NCBI GenBank assembly: GCA_037143795.1
Contig: JBAWXZ010000016.1
Span: forward strand, 31,131-95,130
Source: Firm-13 sp037143795
GTDB lineage: Bacteria > Bacillota > Clostridia > Saccharofermentanales > Saccharofermentanaceae
Length of the DNA: 64,000 nt
Direction of reading: 5' to 3'
Numbering within the stretch: the first letter of the stretch is position 1; each line of letters opens with the position of its first letter. Below are positions 17,152-26,133 of the stretch, piece by piece. Position numbers and translations under genes: made by a program. The notes under the pieces were generated by a model, which saw nothing but the letters and a program-made list of their open reading frames with translations, was not told the origin of the DNA and did not search any database.

Positions 17152-18609
17152 ATGGCAAGGAAGATTAGAGTTGGCCTTTTAACCATAGGAGATGGCCGTA
17201 ATTTTTTAAAAAGCAAACTTGATCCGATCAATGACCGTTATCAAAAGAAGGTCAAAGAAGCACTTGAAGAGCAGGGTTTTGATGTTGTAAGTGCTGGTAA
17301 AGTCATTGATAGCAACAAGCTCGCAGTTGAATACGGAAAAATGATGAGAGCCGAGGATGTAGATGCTGTTGTTGTTAATTACTGCGTATGGGCGTGGCCA
17401 TCCTATGCAAGAATGGCAGCACAGTTTTGTCCCCAGCCTGTGATTATGTTTTCCAATTATTTCGAAGAAAAACCTGGTCTTGTAGGTATGCTGGCCGGTG
17501 TCGGGTCTCTTGACCAGGCAAATTTCCCGTATCTCAAACTATATGGAGATATCGATGATGCCAAAATACTCGGAAAACTAAAATCTTATATCGAAGGAAT
17601 TTCCGCTTACAATCGACTTAAGGGAATGACTTATGTCGGCATCGGCGGCCGTTCAATCAATATTGATACGACAGTAGCCGATCCGGCAATGTGGATGAAG
17701 AAATTTGGTATCGATGTGGATAGTATTGATCAGATGGAGCTGGTTCGCCGGGCTGAAATTATACAGAAAGAAAAGCCTGAACTAATTGATACGGCTGTCC
17801 TATATCTTAAGAAAAATACAAAGGGATTCAAATGGCTGGATCCCAAGCCGGATAGTTCCTATAGCCTAACTGAGGAATCTGTAAGAAAGGCTGTCAGCCT
17901 CTATTATGGCATGGTCGATCTCATTAATGAATTCGATTACGATTTTTGCGGAATTAAGGGACAGCGCGAACTTACCGAGCACTATGTTACATCAGATATT
18001 GCCGAGGCTTTTCTTAATGACTATTATGCTCCTGACGGAACAACTCATGATCCGATAGCCTGTGCAACGGAGGCGGATATGGATGCTGCCCTGACTATGA
18101 AAATCATTAACCTGATTTCTGGTCAGCCGGCGCTGTTCGCAGACATAAGAAATTATTATAAAGACGAGGATTTCTGGGATTTGTGCAATTCAGGTGCGCA
18201 TGCCACCTACTTTGCCGGTGCCAGTAAAGATCCCGCTGTGAATCTTGCCAATGTTGAATTCAGACCAGAAGGTGACTACTACACCGCAGGCGGTCCTTCT
18301 GTTTATCACATTGCAAAACCTGGAGCAGTAACACTTGCCCGCCTTACAAGAAAAGACATAACCAATTACCGTATGGTAGTGATGACCGGCAAATTTTTTA
18401 GTATGGGTGCGGAGAAGGATGAAGAATATGCCTGTAAGTGCCAGGACAACTGGCCGCATGCATTCGTAAAGATGAACCATACAATCGATACATTCATACA
18501 GGAAGTTAACTGCAACCATATCCATGGTACTTATGGCAACCATGTAGATGCTTTACAAACGTTCTGCAAAGCAGCGAATGTTGAGTTCGTACTTCTTGAT
18601 GGCAAGTAA
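17152..18609 (+). CDS. L-fucose/L-arabinose isomerase-family protein
   Basis: A 485-residue protein of the FucI/AraA superfamily. The Rossmann-like N-terminus (KIRVGLLTIGDGR) is followed by a middle domain containing FDYDFCGIKGQREL and a C-terminal domain with CNHIHGTYGNHVDALQ, where metal-binding His residues are expected. AGGAGG ten bases before the ATG at 17152 fixes the start, although the frame is open from 17104. It differs strongly from the isomerase at 14422, so the region has two isomerases of one superfamily. It probably makes a ketose for the kinases at 21180 and 22874. Substrate uncertain. Confidence 0.8.
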   Translation: MARKIRVGLLTIGDGRNFLKSKLDPINDRYQKKVKEALEEQGFDVVSAGKVIDSNKLAVEYGKMMRAEDVDAVVVNYCVWAWPSYARMAAQFCPQPVIMFSNYFEEKPGLVGMLAGVGSLDQANFPYLKLYGDIDDAKILGKLKSYIEGISAYNRLKGMTYVGIGGRSINIDTTVADPAMWMKKFGIDVDSIDQMELVRRAEIIQKEKPELIDTAVLYLKKNTKGFKWLDPKPDSSYSLTEESVRKAVSLYYGMVDLINEFDYDFCGIKGQRELTEHYVTSDIAEAFLNDYYAPDGTTHDPIACATEADMDAALTMKIINLISGQPALFADIRNYYKDEDFWDLCNSGAHATYFAGASKDPAVNLANVEFRPEGDYYTAGGPSVYHIAKPGAVTLARLTRKDITNYRMVVMTGKFFSMGAEKDEEYACKCQDNWPHAFVKMNHTIDTFIQEVNCNHIHGTYGNHVDALQTFCKAANVEFVLLDGK

Positions 18610-18629
18610 TTACCGTACCTCCATCCCCG

Positions 18630-18858
18630 GAAGCTTTGCCGACCGCAATTTTTCTGCTATTAATACTGCATCCATGTCAGGGCATATTGTAAACGTACCG
18701 CAGCCACAATGTTCTTATAATGCATCCAAGGCTGGAGTTATACAGCTGACGAAATCTTTGGCTGTTGAATGGGCACTTAAAGTGTTCGTGTAAACATTAT
18801 CAGCCCTGGATATATCGGTGCTGCAATGGTATTGAATTCCAAACTCTTACGCCGTTGA
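18630..18858 (+). pseudogene. Remnant of a short-chain dehydrogenase gene
   Basis: Translation of about 18653-18775 gives a recognisable SDR active-site stretch: NTASMSGHIVN, then SYNASKAGVIQLTKSLAVEW with catalytic Tyr and Lys. The frame shifts near 18778-18786, and the expected continuation RVNIISPGYIG appears in another frame from 18787 until a stop at 18856-18858. The cofactor-binding half and the C-terminal third are missing. No start or ribosome site is present. This is a decayed gene fragment of the polyol-dehydrogenase-like SDR group. The rest of the 439-base gap to the aldolase shows nothing convincing. Confidence 0.8.
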
Positions 18859-19048
18859 GTGATAGAACAAACCGGAAGGTGAATACTCTTTTTAGGTGTC
18901 CGCCTGACAGCCCGGAAGTGGTTAGTGAGCGGCAATTCCGAATCGATGCTCATTCTATCTGCCGTCTTGCTGATAGACCAATTGACTTTGACCGGCAAAA
19001 TTGCATAATTAAATGGACAAATAAAATAGATAGGAAAGTGTGTGCATC

Positions 19049-20053
19049 ATGGCAATTGTAACTGACAGAAATAAAGTACTCGACATCTATAAGGAAGCAG
19101 AACGCAATAGATGGGTTTTGCCCTGCTTCTGCAGTGAAAATCTTACGACAACGGAAGCAATTCTTGCTGCTGCCAAGGAATACGGCGAAGAAATCGGGAT
19201 AAATGATCTGCCGATTATTGTGGCTATCACCAATCAGTACGATCACCGTACACAATCTGTCTACTATACCCATACCCGTCAATGGGATATTGGTCTAAAG
19301 CTCTTTATGGCGGACCTGAAGGTACTAACCGACAAAGGATCTCCATATGAAAACCTCCGTGTAATGATTCATCTCGACCATACACAGTTTGACGATGACA
19401 AGGAATTACTGTCCTGGGATATGAACCAATTCTCTTCGATCATGTTTGATGCCTCCAAAATATCGTTTGCAGAAAATATTCGGCTGACACGTCAGTTCGT
19501 ATTGGAACAGGGTGATAAAATTGTCATTGAGGGAGCCTGTGATGAAATTGTTGATGCAACGGGTACAGACAAGAGCGATCTGACGACGGCCGAAAAAGCT
19601 GAAGAATACCTTAAAGGAACCGGTGTGGACCTGATTGTTGCTAACCTTGGCACCGAGCACCGGGCTACCGGCAAAGACCTGCAGTACCATGGTGATTTTG
19701 CCAGACAAATCAAAGAAAAAATCGGAATCCGGATAGTTCTTCATGGTGCATCATCTGTTACCTCGAACCAGATCGAACACCTGATCGATGACGGGGTCTG
19801 CAAAGTCAATATCTGGACAGCGCTGGAACGCGATGCATCACCCGTTTTATTTGCCGATATGGTCAAAAATGCTGCCAAAGTGGCAGGCAGCGCAGTGGTT
19901 GATACACTAAAAGAAGACGGGTTGCTGGGTCCCAATTGCCGGACAGGTGAGAAGTCGTCCATTCAATTCTTCACAACAGAATATCGCCAGGGCATTATTT
20001 TTAATCAAATGAAAATAATGGTAAGCGACTATTTGAGGCTGTGGTACAAATAA
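19049..20053 (+). CDS. Class II fructose-bisphosphate aldolase-family protein
   Basis: A 334-residue zinc-dependent class II aldolase-like protein related to Fba/KbaY/GatY, which cleave ketose (bis)phosphates to dihydroxyacetone phosphate plus an aldehyde. Zinc-site histidines are expected in MIHLDHTQ, LGTEHRATG and IVLHGASS. The acidic segment IVIEGACDEI fits the family. AGGAAAG at 19032-19038 suits the ATG at 19049 rather than the GTG at 19040. It stands alone between the SDR remnant and a terminator at 20107-20137. Divergence from housekeeping Fba suggests a pathway-specific aldolase (inference). Confidence 0.82.
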   Translation: MAIVTDRNKVLDIYKEAERNRWVLPCFCSENLTTTEAILAAAKEYGEEIGINDLPIIVAITNQYDHRTQSVYYTHTRQWDIGLKLFMADLKVLTDKGSPYENLRVMIHLDHTQFDDDKELLSWDMNQFSSIMFDASKISFAENIRLTRQFVLEQGDKIVIEGACDEIVDATGTDKSDLTTAEKAEEYLKGTGVDLIVANLGTEHRATGKDLQYHGDFARQIKEKIGIRIVLHGASSVTSNQIEHLIDDGVCKVNIWTALERDASPVLFADMVKNAAKVAGSAVVDTLKEDGLLGPNCRTGEKSSIQFFTTEYRQGIIFNQMKIMVSDYLRLWYK

Positions 20054-20106
20054 CGAGCCCAATACCTGACACGAATAAATAGACAGCCTTTATGATTTCT
20101 AATTAT

Positions 20107-20137
20107 CGCCTTATATATTTATATGATATATAAGGCG
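20107..20137 (+). terminator. Terminator after the class II aldolase gene
   Basis: CGCCTTATATAT (20107-20118) pairs perfectly with 20126-20137 across a 7-base loop, followed by TTAGTATTTTCTG. AT-rich but well placed, 53 bases beyond the stop codon. Confidence 0.75.
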
Positions 20138-20431
20138 TTAGTATTTTCTGATTTATCCATATATTCATAATATTAAACGATGACTTTTCCCGGAATTTGC
20201 ATGGAAATTTTCGATTTGCCGTCAAAAGCTTAGAAATTTCTTATGATTTAGCAAGTATTTGCATGTTATAATTCTTTCGTGCAATAATCCTTTCTGTTAT
20301 ATGGGAATATACCGATACCCGAATAATTACAACACAAAATGGCCGTTAAGACCGTTCTATATTGGACGTTTATTAATCAGTGCTTCCAGCGGTATTCCCA
20401 GACGTAAATATAATATGAGAGGAAATTACTC
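20138..20431 (+). promoter_or_regulatory. Intergenic region with extended -10 promoter
   Basis: The gap between the terminator and the FucA-like aldolase holds no gene. An extended -10 element (TG at 20264-20265, TATAAT at 20267-20272) without a good -35 box would give a leader of about 150 bases. No clear operator was found. Confidence 0.45.
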
Positions 20432-21154
20432 ATGAATGAAATTCAAAAAAAGTACCAGGTTCAGATAGAGCAAATTGTTGAGGCATGCCACAGACTGGCG
20501 GAATTAGGCTATGTTACATCTTCCGGAGGAAACCTGTCCATTCGGGTCGAAGAGGATCTTATATGGATAACACCAACTAAAACATCAAAGCGCATAATGA
20601 AGTTCGATGATATATGTGCTGTCAATTTGAAAGGCGATATAATATTTGCGCCAAATGGTAAATTTCCGACAAGCGAGACCCCTTTTCATACGCGAATCAT
20701 GAAGAAGCGCCCGGACGTTACAGTAGTCATACATGCTCATCCTCCCGTCATGACAGGCTTTGCAATTGCGAACTCGGATTTGCTTGCCAAACCGGTGCTG
20801 CCTGAACCGATTATGGAGGTTGGTCCTGCGCTGATCGTTAAATATGCAACACCGGGCAGTGAAGAACTGTCCAAAGAATTTGAAGCCGTGATTGACGACA
20901 GCAACTGCTTCCTTATGGAGAATCATGGGGTGGTTTTATGTGGAACTACCGATATTTTTGAAGCAGTTGAACAATTTCAAATGATGGAATGTATGGCCGT
21001 TTCGGTCATAACAGCGCTTCAGCTTGGCAATTACAAGACAATTCCGGAACATTATTTTAAAGATATGGATCATGTTATTGCCCAACGCAACGTGGCAATA
21101 CCGGGTGCAAAGGGCAAGTATAACTCTGCTACTGAACTTTTTAAAATCAGCTGA
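20432..21154 (+). CDS. Class II aldolase/adducin-family protein (fuculose-phosphate aldolase-like)
   Basis: A 240-residue member of the AraD/FucA family, which either cleaves a ketose 1-phosphate or epimerises ribulose 5-phosphate. It has SGGNLSIR, SETPFHTRIMKKRPDV, the zinc motif HAHPP and a late third His in MENHGVVLCG. The AraD-specific region after the HxH motif is not seen, so an aldolase role is favoured. GAGAGG precedes the ATG. It is 25 bases ahead of the ribulokinase-like gene and likely in one operon with both kinases. Confidence 0.85.
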   Translation: MNEIQKKYQVQIEQIVEACHRLAELGYVTSSGGNLSIRVEEDLIWITPTKTSKRIMKFDDICAVNLKGDIIFAPNGKFPTSETPFHTRIMKKRPDVTVVIHAHPPVMTGFAIANSDLLAKPVLPEPIMEVGPALIVKYATPGSEELSKEFEAVIDDSNCFLMENHGVVLCGTTDIFEAVEQFQMMECMAVSVITALQLGNYKTIPEHYFKDMDHVIAQRNVAIPGAKGKYNSATELFKIS

Positions 21155-21179
21155 ATAATACGAATGGGAGGATATGAAG

Positions 21180-22853
21180 ATGCCAAAATACAGCATAGGT
21201 CTTGATTATGGAACGTTGTCCTGCAGAGCGCTTCTTGTTGATGTCGCTGACGGCCGGGAAATAGCATCAACAGTTTTTGAATATCCGCATAAAGTTATAG
21301 ATACACTGCTTCCTGACAGCAATATCAAGCTCGGTATGAATTGGGCGCTGCAGCACCCGGCTGATTGGCGGCAGGCTATTTCCGAAGTAATTCCATCCGT
21401 GCTTTCGAAGTCTCAGGTAAATGCTGAAGATATTATAGGAATCGGAGTTGATTTCACTTCCTGTACGATATTACCTGTCGATCGGTTTGGTGAACCGCTT
21501 TGTTTAAAACCGGAGTGGAAAAATCATCCCCACAGCTGGCCGAAACTTTGGAAACATCATGCTGCGCAAAAGGAAGCAAACCGAATAAATCAGGTTGCCG
21601 ACAGCCGCGCAGAGGCGTTTGTGTCCCGCTATGGCGGCAAACAATCTTCCGAATGGGAAATAGCAAAAGTACTGCAGATCCTCAATGACGATCCGGCTGT
21701 ATATGATGCGATGGACCGGTGGATTCAAGGCGGCGACTGGGTCGTCTGGCAGCTGACCGGTCTGGAAAGACGGCAATTGAGCACGGCAGGATTCAAAGGA
21801 ATCTGGAGCAAAAAGGATGGTTATCCGGATAAGGCTTTTTTCGCGGCACTGGATAAAAGATTGGAGAACTATGTCGAGGAAAAACTGACACCGGCCGATA
21901 CGCTGCTGCCGCTGGGCAGTCTGGCTGGCGGACTCACAGAAAAAATGGCCGGGATTACCGGTCTTAAGCCTGGGACTCCGGTATCTGTTGCCGACCTTGA
22001 TGCACAAGTGGCGCTGCCTGCTTTGGGAATTACCGAGCCGGGAAGAATGCTTTTAATTATTGGAACCTCCGGGTGTAATATAATGCTTGCTAAAGAAGAG
22101 CGCCCTGTTCCCGGTGTAGCCGGGATTGTTGAGGACGGCGGAGGCTATCCCGGACTATTCTGCTATGAAGCAGGACAGAATGCGGTCGGCGATCTTTTTG
22201 ACTGGTTTGTCCAGCGGTGCATGCCGGCGGAATATGCCAATGAGGCACTTGAGAGAAAGATCAGCCCTCATCAGCTGCTGCGTGAAAAGGCATCGGTTAA
22301 AAAGCCCGGTGAGACAGGACTTTTAGCACTTGACTGGTGGAACGGCAATCGATCAATTCTGATGGATGCGGATCTCACGGGAGTCATGGTGGGTATGAAT
22401 CTTCATACCAAACCGGAAGATATATACCGCACACTGCTTGAAGCGACCGCTTTTGGCCAGCGGGTCATTATGGAGGCGTTTAAAGAAAATAATGTTCCGG
22501 TGTACGAACTGGTTTGCGGCGGCGGCATTGCTGCTAAAGATGAATTCATGATGCAGATATATGCAGATGTAATGAATATGGAGCTGAAAATCGCCAGATC
22601 GTCACAAGCTCCTGCACTCGGCGCGGCTATTTTTGGAGCGGTTGCAGCGGGTAAAGACGCCGGCGGATATGCAAAACTGGAAGACGCCGCCAAAAAAATG
22701 GGCGGTGTCAGAGAAAAAACATATAAACCAATTCCGGAAAATGTTCTTATCTACGACCGGATCTACACAGAATATAAACGTCTGCACGATTATTTCGGCA
22801 GAGGTGAGAACAATGTCATGGAGAGATTGAAGAACATACAGAATAACAAATAA
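21180..22853 (+). CDS. araB: Ribulokinase (AraB-like FGGY kinase)
   Basis: A 557-residue kinase with the length and N-terminus of L-ribulokinases: SIGLDYGTLSCRALLVD, ALQHPADW, GIGVDFTSCTILPVD and KPEWKNHPHSWPKLWKHH. The catalytic aspartate is expected in VADLDAQVALP and the C-terminal ATP motif is VCGGGIAAKD. Two ATGs compete: GGGAGG at 21166-21171 is too close to 21174 and ideally spaced for 21180. It phosphorylates ribulose (L- or D-) to the 5-phosphate. With the upstream isomerases and aldolase it could complete an arabinose-type route, though no typical AraD epimerase is seen nearby. Confidence 0.85.
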   Translation: MPKYSIGLDYGTLSCRALLVDVADGREIASTVFEYPHKVIDTLLPDSNIKLGMNWALQHPADWRQAISEVIPSVLSKSQVNAEDIIGIGVDFTSCTILPVDRFGEPLCLKPEWKNHPHSWPKLWKHHAAQKEANRINQVADSRAEAFVSRYGGKQSSEWEIAKVLQILNDDPAVYDAMDRWIQGGDWVVWQLTGLERRQLSTAGFKGIWSKKDGYPDKAFFAALDKRLENYVEEKLTPADTLLPLGSLAGGLTEKMAGITGLKPGTPVSVADLDAQVALPALGITEPGRMLLIIGTSGCNIMLAKEERPVPGVAGIVEDGGGYPGLFCYEAGQNAVGDLFDWFVQRCMPAEYANEALERKISPHQLLREKASVKKPGETGLLALDWWNGNRSILMDADLTGVMVGMNLHTKPEDIYRTLLEATAFGQRVIMEAFKENNVPVYELVCGGGIAAKDEFMMQIYADVMNMELKIARSSQAPALGAAIFGAVAAGKDAGGYAKLEDAAKKMGGVREKTYKPIPENVLIYDRIYTEYKRLHDYFGRGENNVMERLKNIQNNK

Positions 22854-22873
22854 GCAGGCGCAGGTAGATATTC

Positions 22874-24352
22874 ATGGCAGTTATATTGGGAATTGACTTA
22901 GGGACTTCCAGTGTCAAGGCAATGCTTTTTGATACGGACCGCGGTGTGCTGGATTTTGCGGCCCAATCGTATGACGTCAGTTTTCCTGCAGCGAATTGTG
23001 CTGAACAATCTCCGGATATCTGGTGGCATGCAGCAGTAGATATCCTGCTTCAATTGAAGCAGCGGCAGAAACAAGCTTATGAATCAATAAAAGCAATTGG
23101 TTTTTCGGGCCAGATGCACGGATTGGTTGTTGTTGATCGGCCAGGTAATTTTTTGAGGCCTGCCATTATCTGGCTTGATCAACGCTCCAACAGGCAGTTG
23201 GAGAAAATAAACAGAACCATTAAACAGGAAGATATCATGAATATCATGCATAATCGGCCTTTTACCGGGTTCGCGTTTCCTTCTTTGCTTTGGATTCAGG
23301 AAAATGAGCCGGATGTATTTTCAAAGATATATAAAATCCTTATGCCCAAGGACTATATCCGCCTCAAAATAACAGGGGAATTCGGCACAGACGTATCAGA
23401 TGCTTCGTCCGCAACAGGATTTGATGCTGCTAAAAGAGACTGGGCGTGGGACATTCTTGATAAGATGAATTTACCGCGTTCCATTTTCCCTGCCTGTCAT
23501 GAATCCATTGCGATTGCGGGGACTGTTACAAGACGGTGTTCGGAAGAGACCGGCCTTCCGGAGGGGATACCGGTCATCTATGGTTCAGGTGATCAGCCCG
23601 CTCACAGTGTCGGGACCGGAGCTGTACAGGAAGGCCTCATCGTTTCAAATATCGGTACCGGCGGAGAATTATCGGCCTATTCCAAAGTTGATACATTTGA
23701 TTCGAAAATGCGGATACACACATTCTGCCATGCGATCGATCATGCATACACGATATTCGGCGCGCATCTGTGCAGCGGTATGTCGCTGAAATGGCTTAAA
23801 AACAGTATTCTCCATCTGGATGATTTTCGATTGTTGGATACAATGGCAGAAAAGACAGCCGCAGGAAGTGATGGTTTGATATATTTACCTTACCTTGCAG
23901 GCAGCCGCACTCCTCAGATGGATGCAAATGCAAAAGGTCTTTTCTTCGGGATGAATTTAAATCATGAACGGCGGCATTTTGTCCGGGCGGTTATGGAAGG
24001 CGTTGTTTTTGATCTTAAGGAGTCTCTGGATATATTTGATGCGCTGCATATTTCCAGCAGCAAAATCATTGCATGCGGCGGCGGTGCAACAAGTACGGTG
24101 TGGCTGCAGATCCAGGCAGATATTTTTGGCCGCAGCGTTCAGGTCTGCAAAGAGAAAGAACAAGCTTGCCTGGGTGCCTGTATACTGGCCGGTGTCGGAA
24201 CCGGGTTGCTGGATAACGTACAGAATGCGTGCAATCAATATATTTCCATGGAAGATAAAATTTATTTTCCGAATCTTAACAACAAGGAGCTGTATTCTGA
24301 AAATTATGAAAAATATAAAAAACTATATGGAAGAGTTTCCGATTTGTTTTAG
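22874..24352 (+). CDS. xylB: Xylulokinase
   Basis: A 492-residue FGGY kinase very like XylB: LGIDLGTSSVKAMLFD, FSGQMHGLVVVD, IIWLDQRS, PKDYIRLKITGEFGTD-type region and catalytic Asp in GSGDQPAHSVG. The C-terminal ACGGGATS and SLGAC-like (CLGACILAG) motifs complete the fold. It makes D-xylulose 5-phosphate for the pentose phosphate pathway. It begins 20 bases after the ribulokinase-like gene with a modest ribosome site, so the two are probably co-transcribed. It is the last gene before the two-component regulators. Confidence 0.88.
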   Translation: MAVILGIDLGTSSVKAMLFDTDRGVLDFAAQSYDVSFPAANCAEQSPDIWWHAAVDILLQLKQRQKQAYESIKAIGFSGQMHGLVVVDRPGNFLRPAIIWLDQRSNRQLEKINRTIKQEDIMNIMHNRPFTGFAFPSLLWIQENEPDVFSKIYKILMPKDYIRLKITGEFGTDVSDASSATGFDAAKRDWAWDILDKMNLPRSIFPACHESIAIAGTVTRRCSEETGLPEGIPVIYGSGDQPAHSVGTGAVQEGLIVSNIGTGGELSAYSKVDTFDSKMRIHTFCHAIDHAYTIFGAHLCSGMSLKWLKNSILHLDDFRLLDTMAEKTAAGSDGLIYLPYLAGSRTPQMDANAKGLFFGMNLNHERRHFVRAVMEGVVFDLKESLDIFDALHISSSKIIACGGGATSTVWLQIQADIFGRSVQVCKEKEQACLGACILAGVGTGLLDNVQNACNQYISMEDKIYFPNLNNKELYSENYEKYKKLYGRVSDLF

Positions 24353-24463
24353 AAACAGAAATCAAATACAAAAAAATTGTTTCTGACAAGAAAAATACAA
24401 TAAAAAATGAAGGGTATCGTTCATAAATGATTTAACTTTGCCTGATAAAATTTGGACATGGCC

Positions 24464-24474
24464 AGTGGTATAAT
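24464..24474 (+). promoter_or_regulatory. Extended -10 promoter of the two-component operon
   Basis: TGG followed by TATAAT (24469-24474) forms a good extended -10 element about 65 bases before the GTG start of the response regulator. No matching -35 box is visible, as expected for this promoter type. Confidence 0.55.
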
Positions 24475-24540
24475 ACAAACATAATTTTGATTTGCATCTA
24501 AGAATTGCAGGCGCATTTAGGAGTACTTGGAGGTTGATCT

Positions 24541-26121
24541 GTGTTAAAGGTTATTATCGTTGATGATGAGAAAAGAATTTGCCAGCTGATCAGGCGACTG
24601 ATTGACTGGGAGAGCATAGGTCTTGAGGTTATCGCTGAAGCATCAGACGGTAATGCCGCATTTAATCTGATCAGTAAAGAGAATCCTGATATTGTTATAT
24701 CGGATATACGCATGCCAGGTATGGATGGATTGGAAATGATAGAAAAATTACGCGCCGTGGATATTACACCTGCTTTTATTCTCATCAGCGGCCACAAGCA
24801 ATTTGAGTATGCCCATAATGCAATTAAACAAGGTGTCGAAAATTATCTGCTTAAGCCTATCAATAAACAGGAATTGATGGAGAACCTGATTATAATCAGA
24901 GATCAGATTCTTGAAAAGAAAGGCGATCTGGAAGAGAAAATTCTGATTAAAAACAAACTTGATATGAGTGTTTCCAAAGTCAGGAAGCAGATTATTGAGG
25001 CTTTACTGGTTAATCCGGAAACCATTACATCATTGCATCTTCACGAAATTAATGAAATATATATGATGAATCTTAAACCTGGATATTTTCAGATTGCTGT
25101 TCTGAAACCTGAGATCAAGCAAGCCCTTGAAATGGCTCAGATTGATCAGGGAATAAGAAAGATGGAAGCCTTTTTTGTTAAGGAAATTGCAAATGTTTGT
25201 ATTGAAGTTGAATCTCTTCGAACCAAGCATGAGATTGTTTGTTTGTTGAACTATGAAGACAGCGATCTTTTCATGATACGGCTTAAAGAGACGTTTTCTG
25301 AGCTTCAGACACGTTTTGCCGATTACTATATGCTTACTCTTGGATTATCTAAGAAGTGCACTGATTTTCGTGATATATCAGTGCAGGAAGGTTTTGCAGC
25401 AATCAGGTATTCCCTTATCAAAGGGAAAGAACACATTATTGACAGTTCTAAAATCCAAATTCCAAACCGTAGTGTACTGACAGAAGAAATGAGCCGTAAT
25501 CTGCGGAACCTGTTTGGAATTTCGGATGTTGAAGGCATTAAAGAATATTTCTCTCAACTTCGCACGCTTTATCTTCAGGACAATAATAACCCTGATAATA
25601 TGTACCGCGAAATGATTAAAATATTCGAAATTCTGATAGATGCACTCAAGATACTATATAAGAACGAAGCGATTAACATTACCCTCGAAGAGCTGATTGA
25701 TAGACTGGAACAGGCCAAGACATTAATGAGTCTGCTTGATATAACCCAGGAAGAAGTTTGCTTTCATATTGAGGAATATATCAAAATTCGGTCAACCAAA
25801 GACACAAGGTATATACGTATTGCAAAACAGTATGTTGCGGAACATTACAGCCAGAATATCAGTCTTGAAGATATCGCTGAACAGGTTCATATGAATTCAG
25901 TCTATTTCAGTGTGATGTTCAAAAAAGAAGCAAACATTAATTTTAGTGATTATCTTGCCGATTTCCGGCTGTCAAAAGCTAAGGAACTTCTCAAGAATTC
26001 TTCGATCAGCATTTCTGAGGTGGGTGCACTTGTAGGATATAAAGATCCTAAATACTTTAGTAAACTATTCAGTAAAACCGTTGGTATTAAGCCTTCAGAT
26101 TATCGGAAATTATTTGTTTGA
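24541..26121 (+). CDS. Response regulator with AraC DNA-binding domain (YesN type)
   Basis: A 526-residue regulator. Residues 1-120 are a receiver domain with acidic pocket VDDE, phosphoacceptor Asp55 in ISDIRMPG and Lys in LLKPI. A long middle region without known motifs (about 125-410) follows. The C-terminal 100 residues are an AraC/XylS double helix-turn-helix (ISLEDIAEQVHMNSVYFSVM, and VGALVGYKDPKYFSKLFSK). The start is GTG with GGAGG upstream. It is followed by its histidine kinase after 12 bases. YesN-type regulators usually control nearby sugar ABC transporters, here most likely the system at 29-33 kb. Confidence 0.92.
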   Translation: MLKVIIVDDEKRICQLIRRLIDWESIGLEVIAEASDGNAAFNLISKENPDIVISDIRMPGMDGLEMIEKLRAVDITPAFILISGHKQFEYAHNAIKQGVENYLLKPINKQELMENLIIIRDQILEKKGDLEEKILIKNKLDMSVSKVRKQIIEALLVNPETITSLHLHEINEIYMMNLKPGYFQIAVLKPEIKQALEMAQIDQGIRKMEAFFVKEIANVCIEVESLRTKHEIVCLLNYEDSDLFMIRLKETFSELQTRFADYYMLTLGLSKKCTDFRDISVQEGFAAIRYSLIKGKEHIIDSSKIQIPNRSVLTEEMSRNLRNLFGISDVEGIKEYFSQLRTLYLQDNNNPDNMYREMIKIFEILIDALKILYKNEAINITLEELIDRLEQAKTLMSLLDITQEEVCFHIEEYIKIRSTKDTRYIRIAKQYVAEHYSQNISLEDIAEQVHMNSVYFSVMFKKEANINFSDYLADFRLSKAKELLKNSSISISEVGALVGYKDPKYFSKLFSKTVGIKPSDYRKLFV

Positions 26122-26133
26122 GAAGGAATAGGT

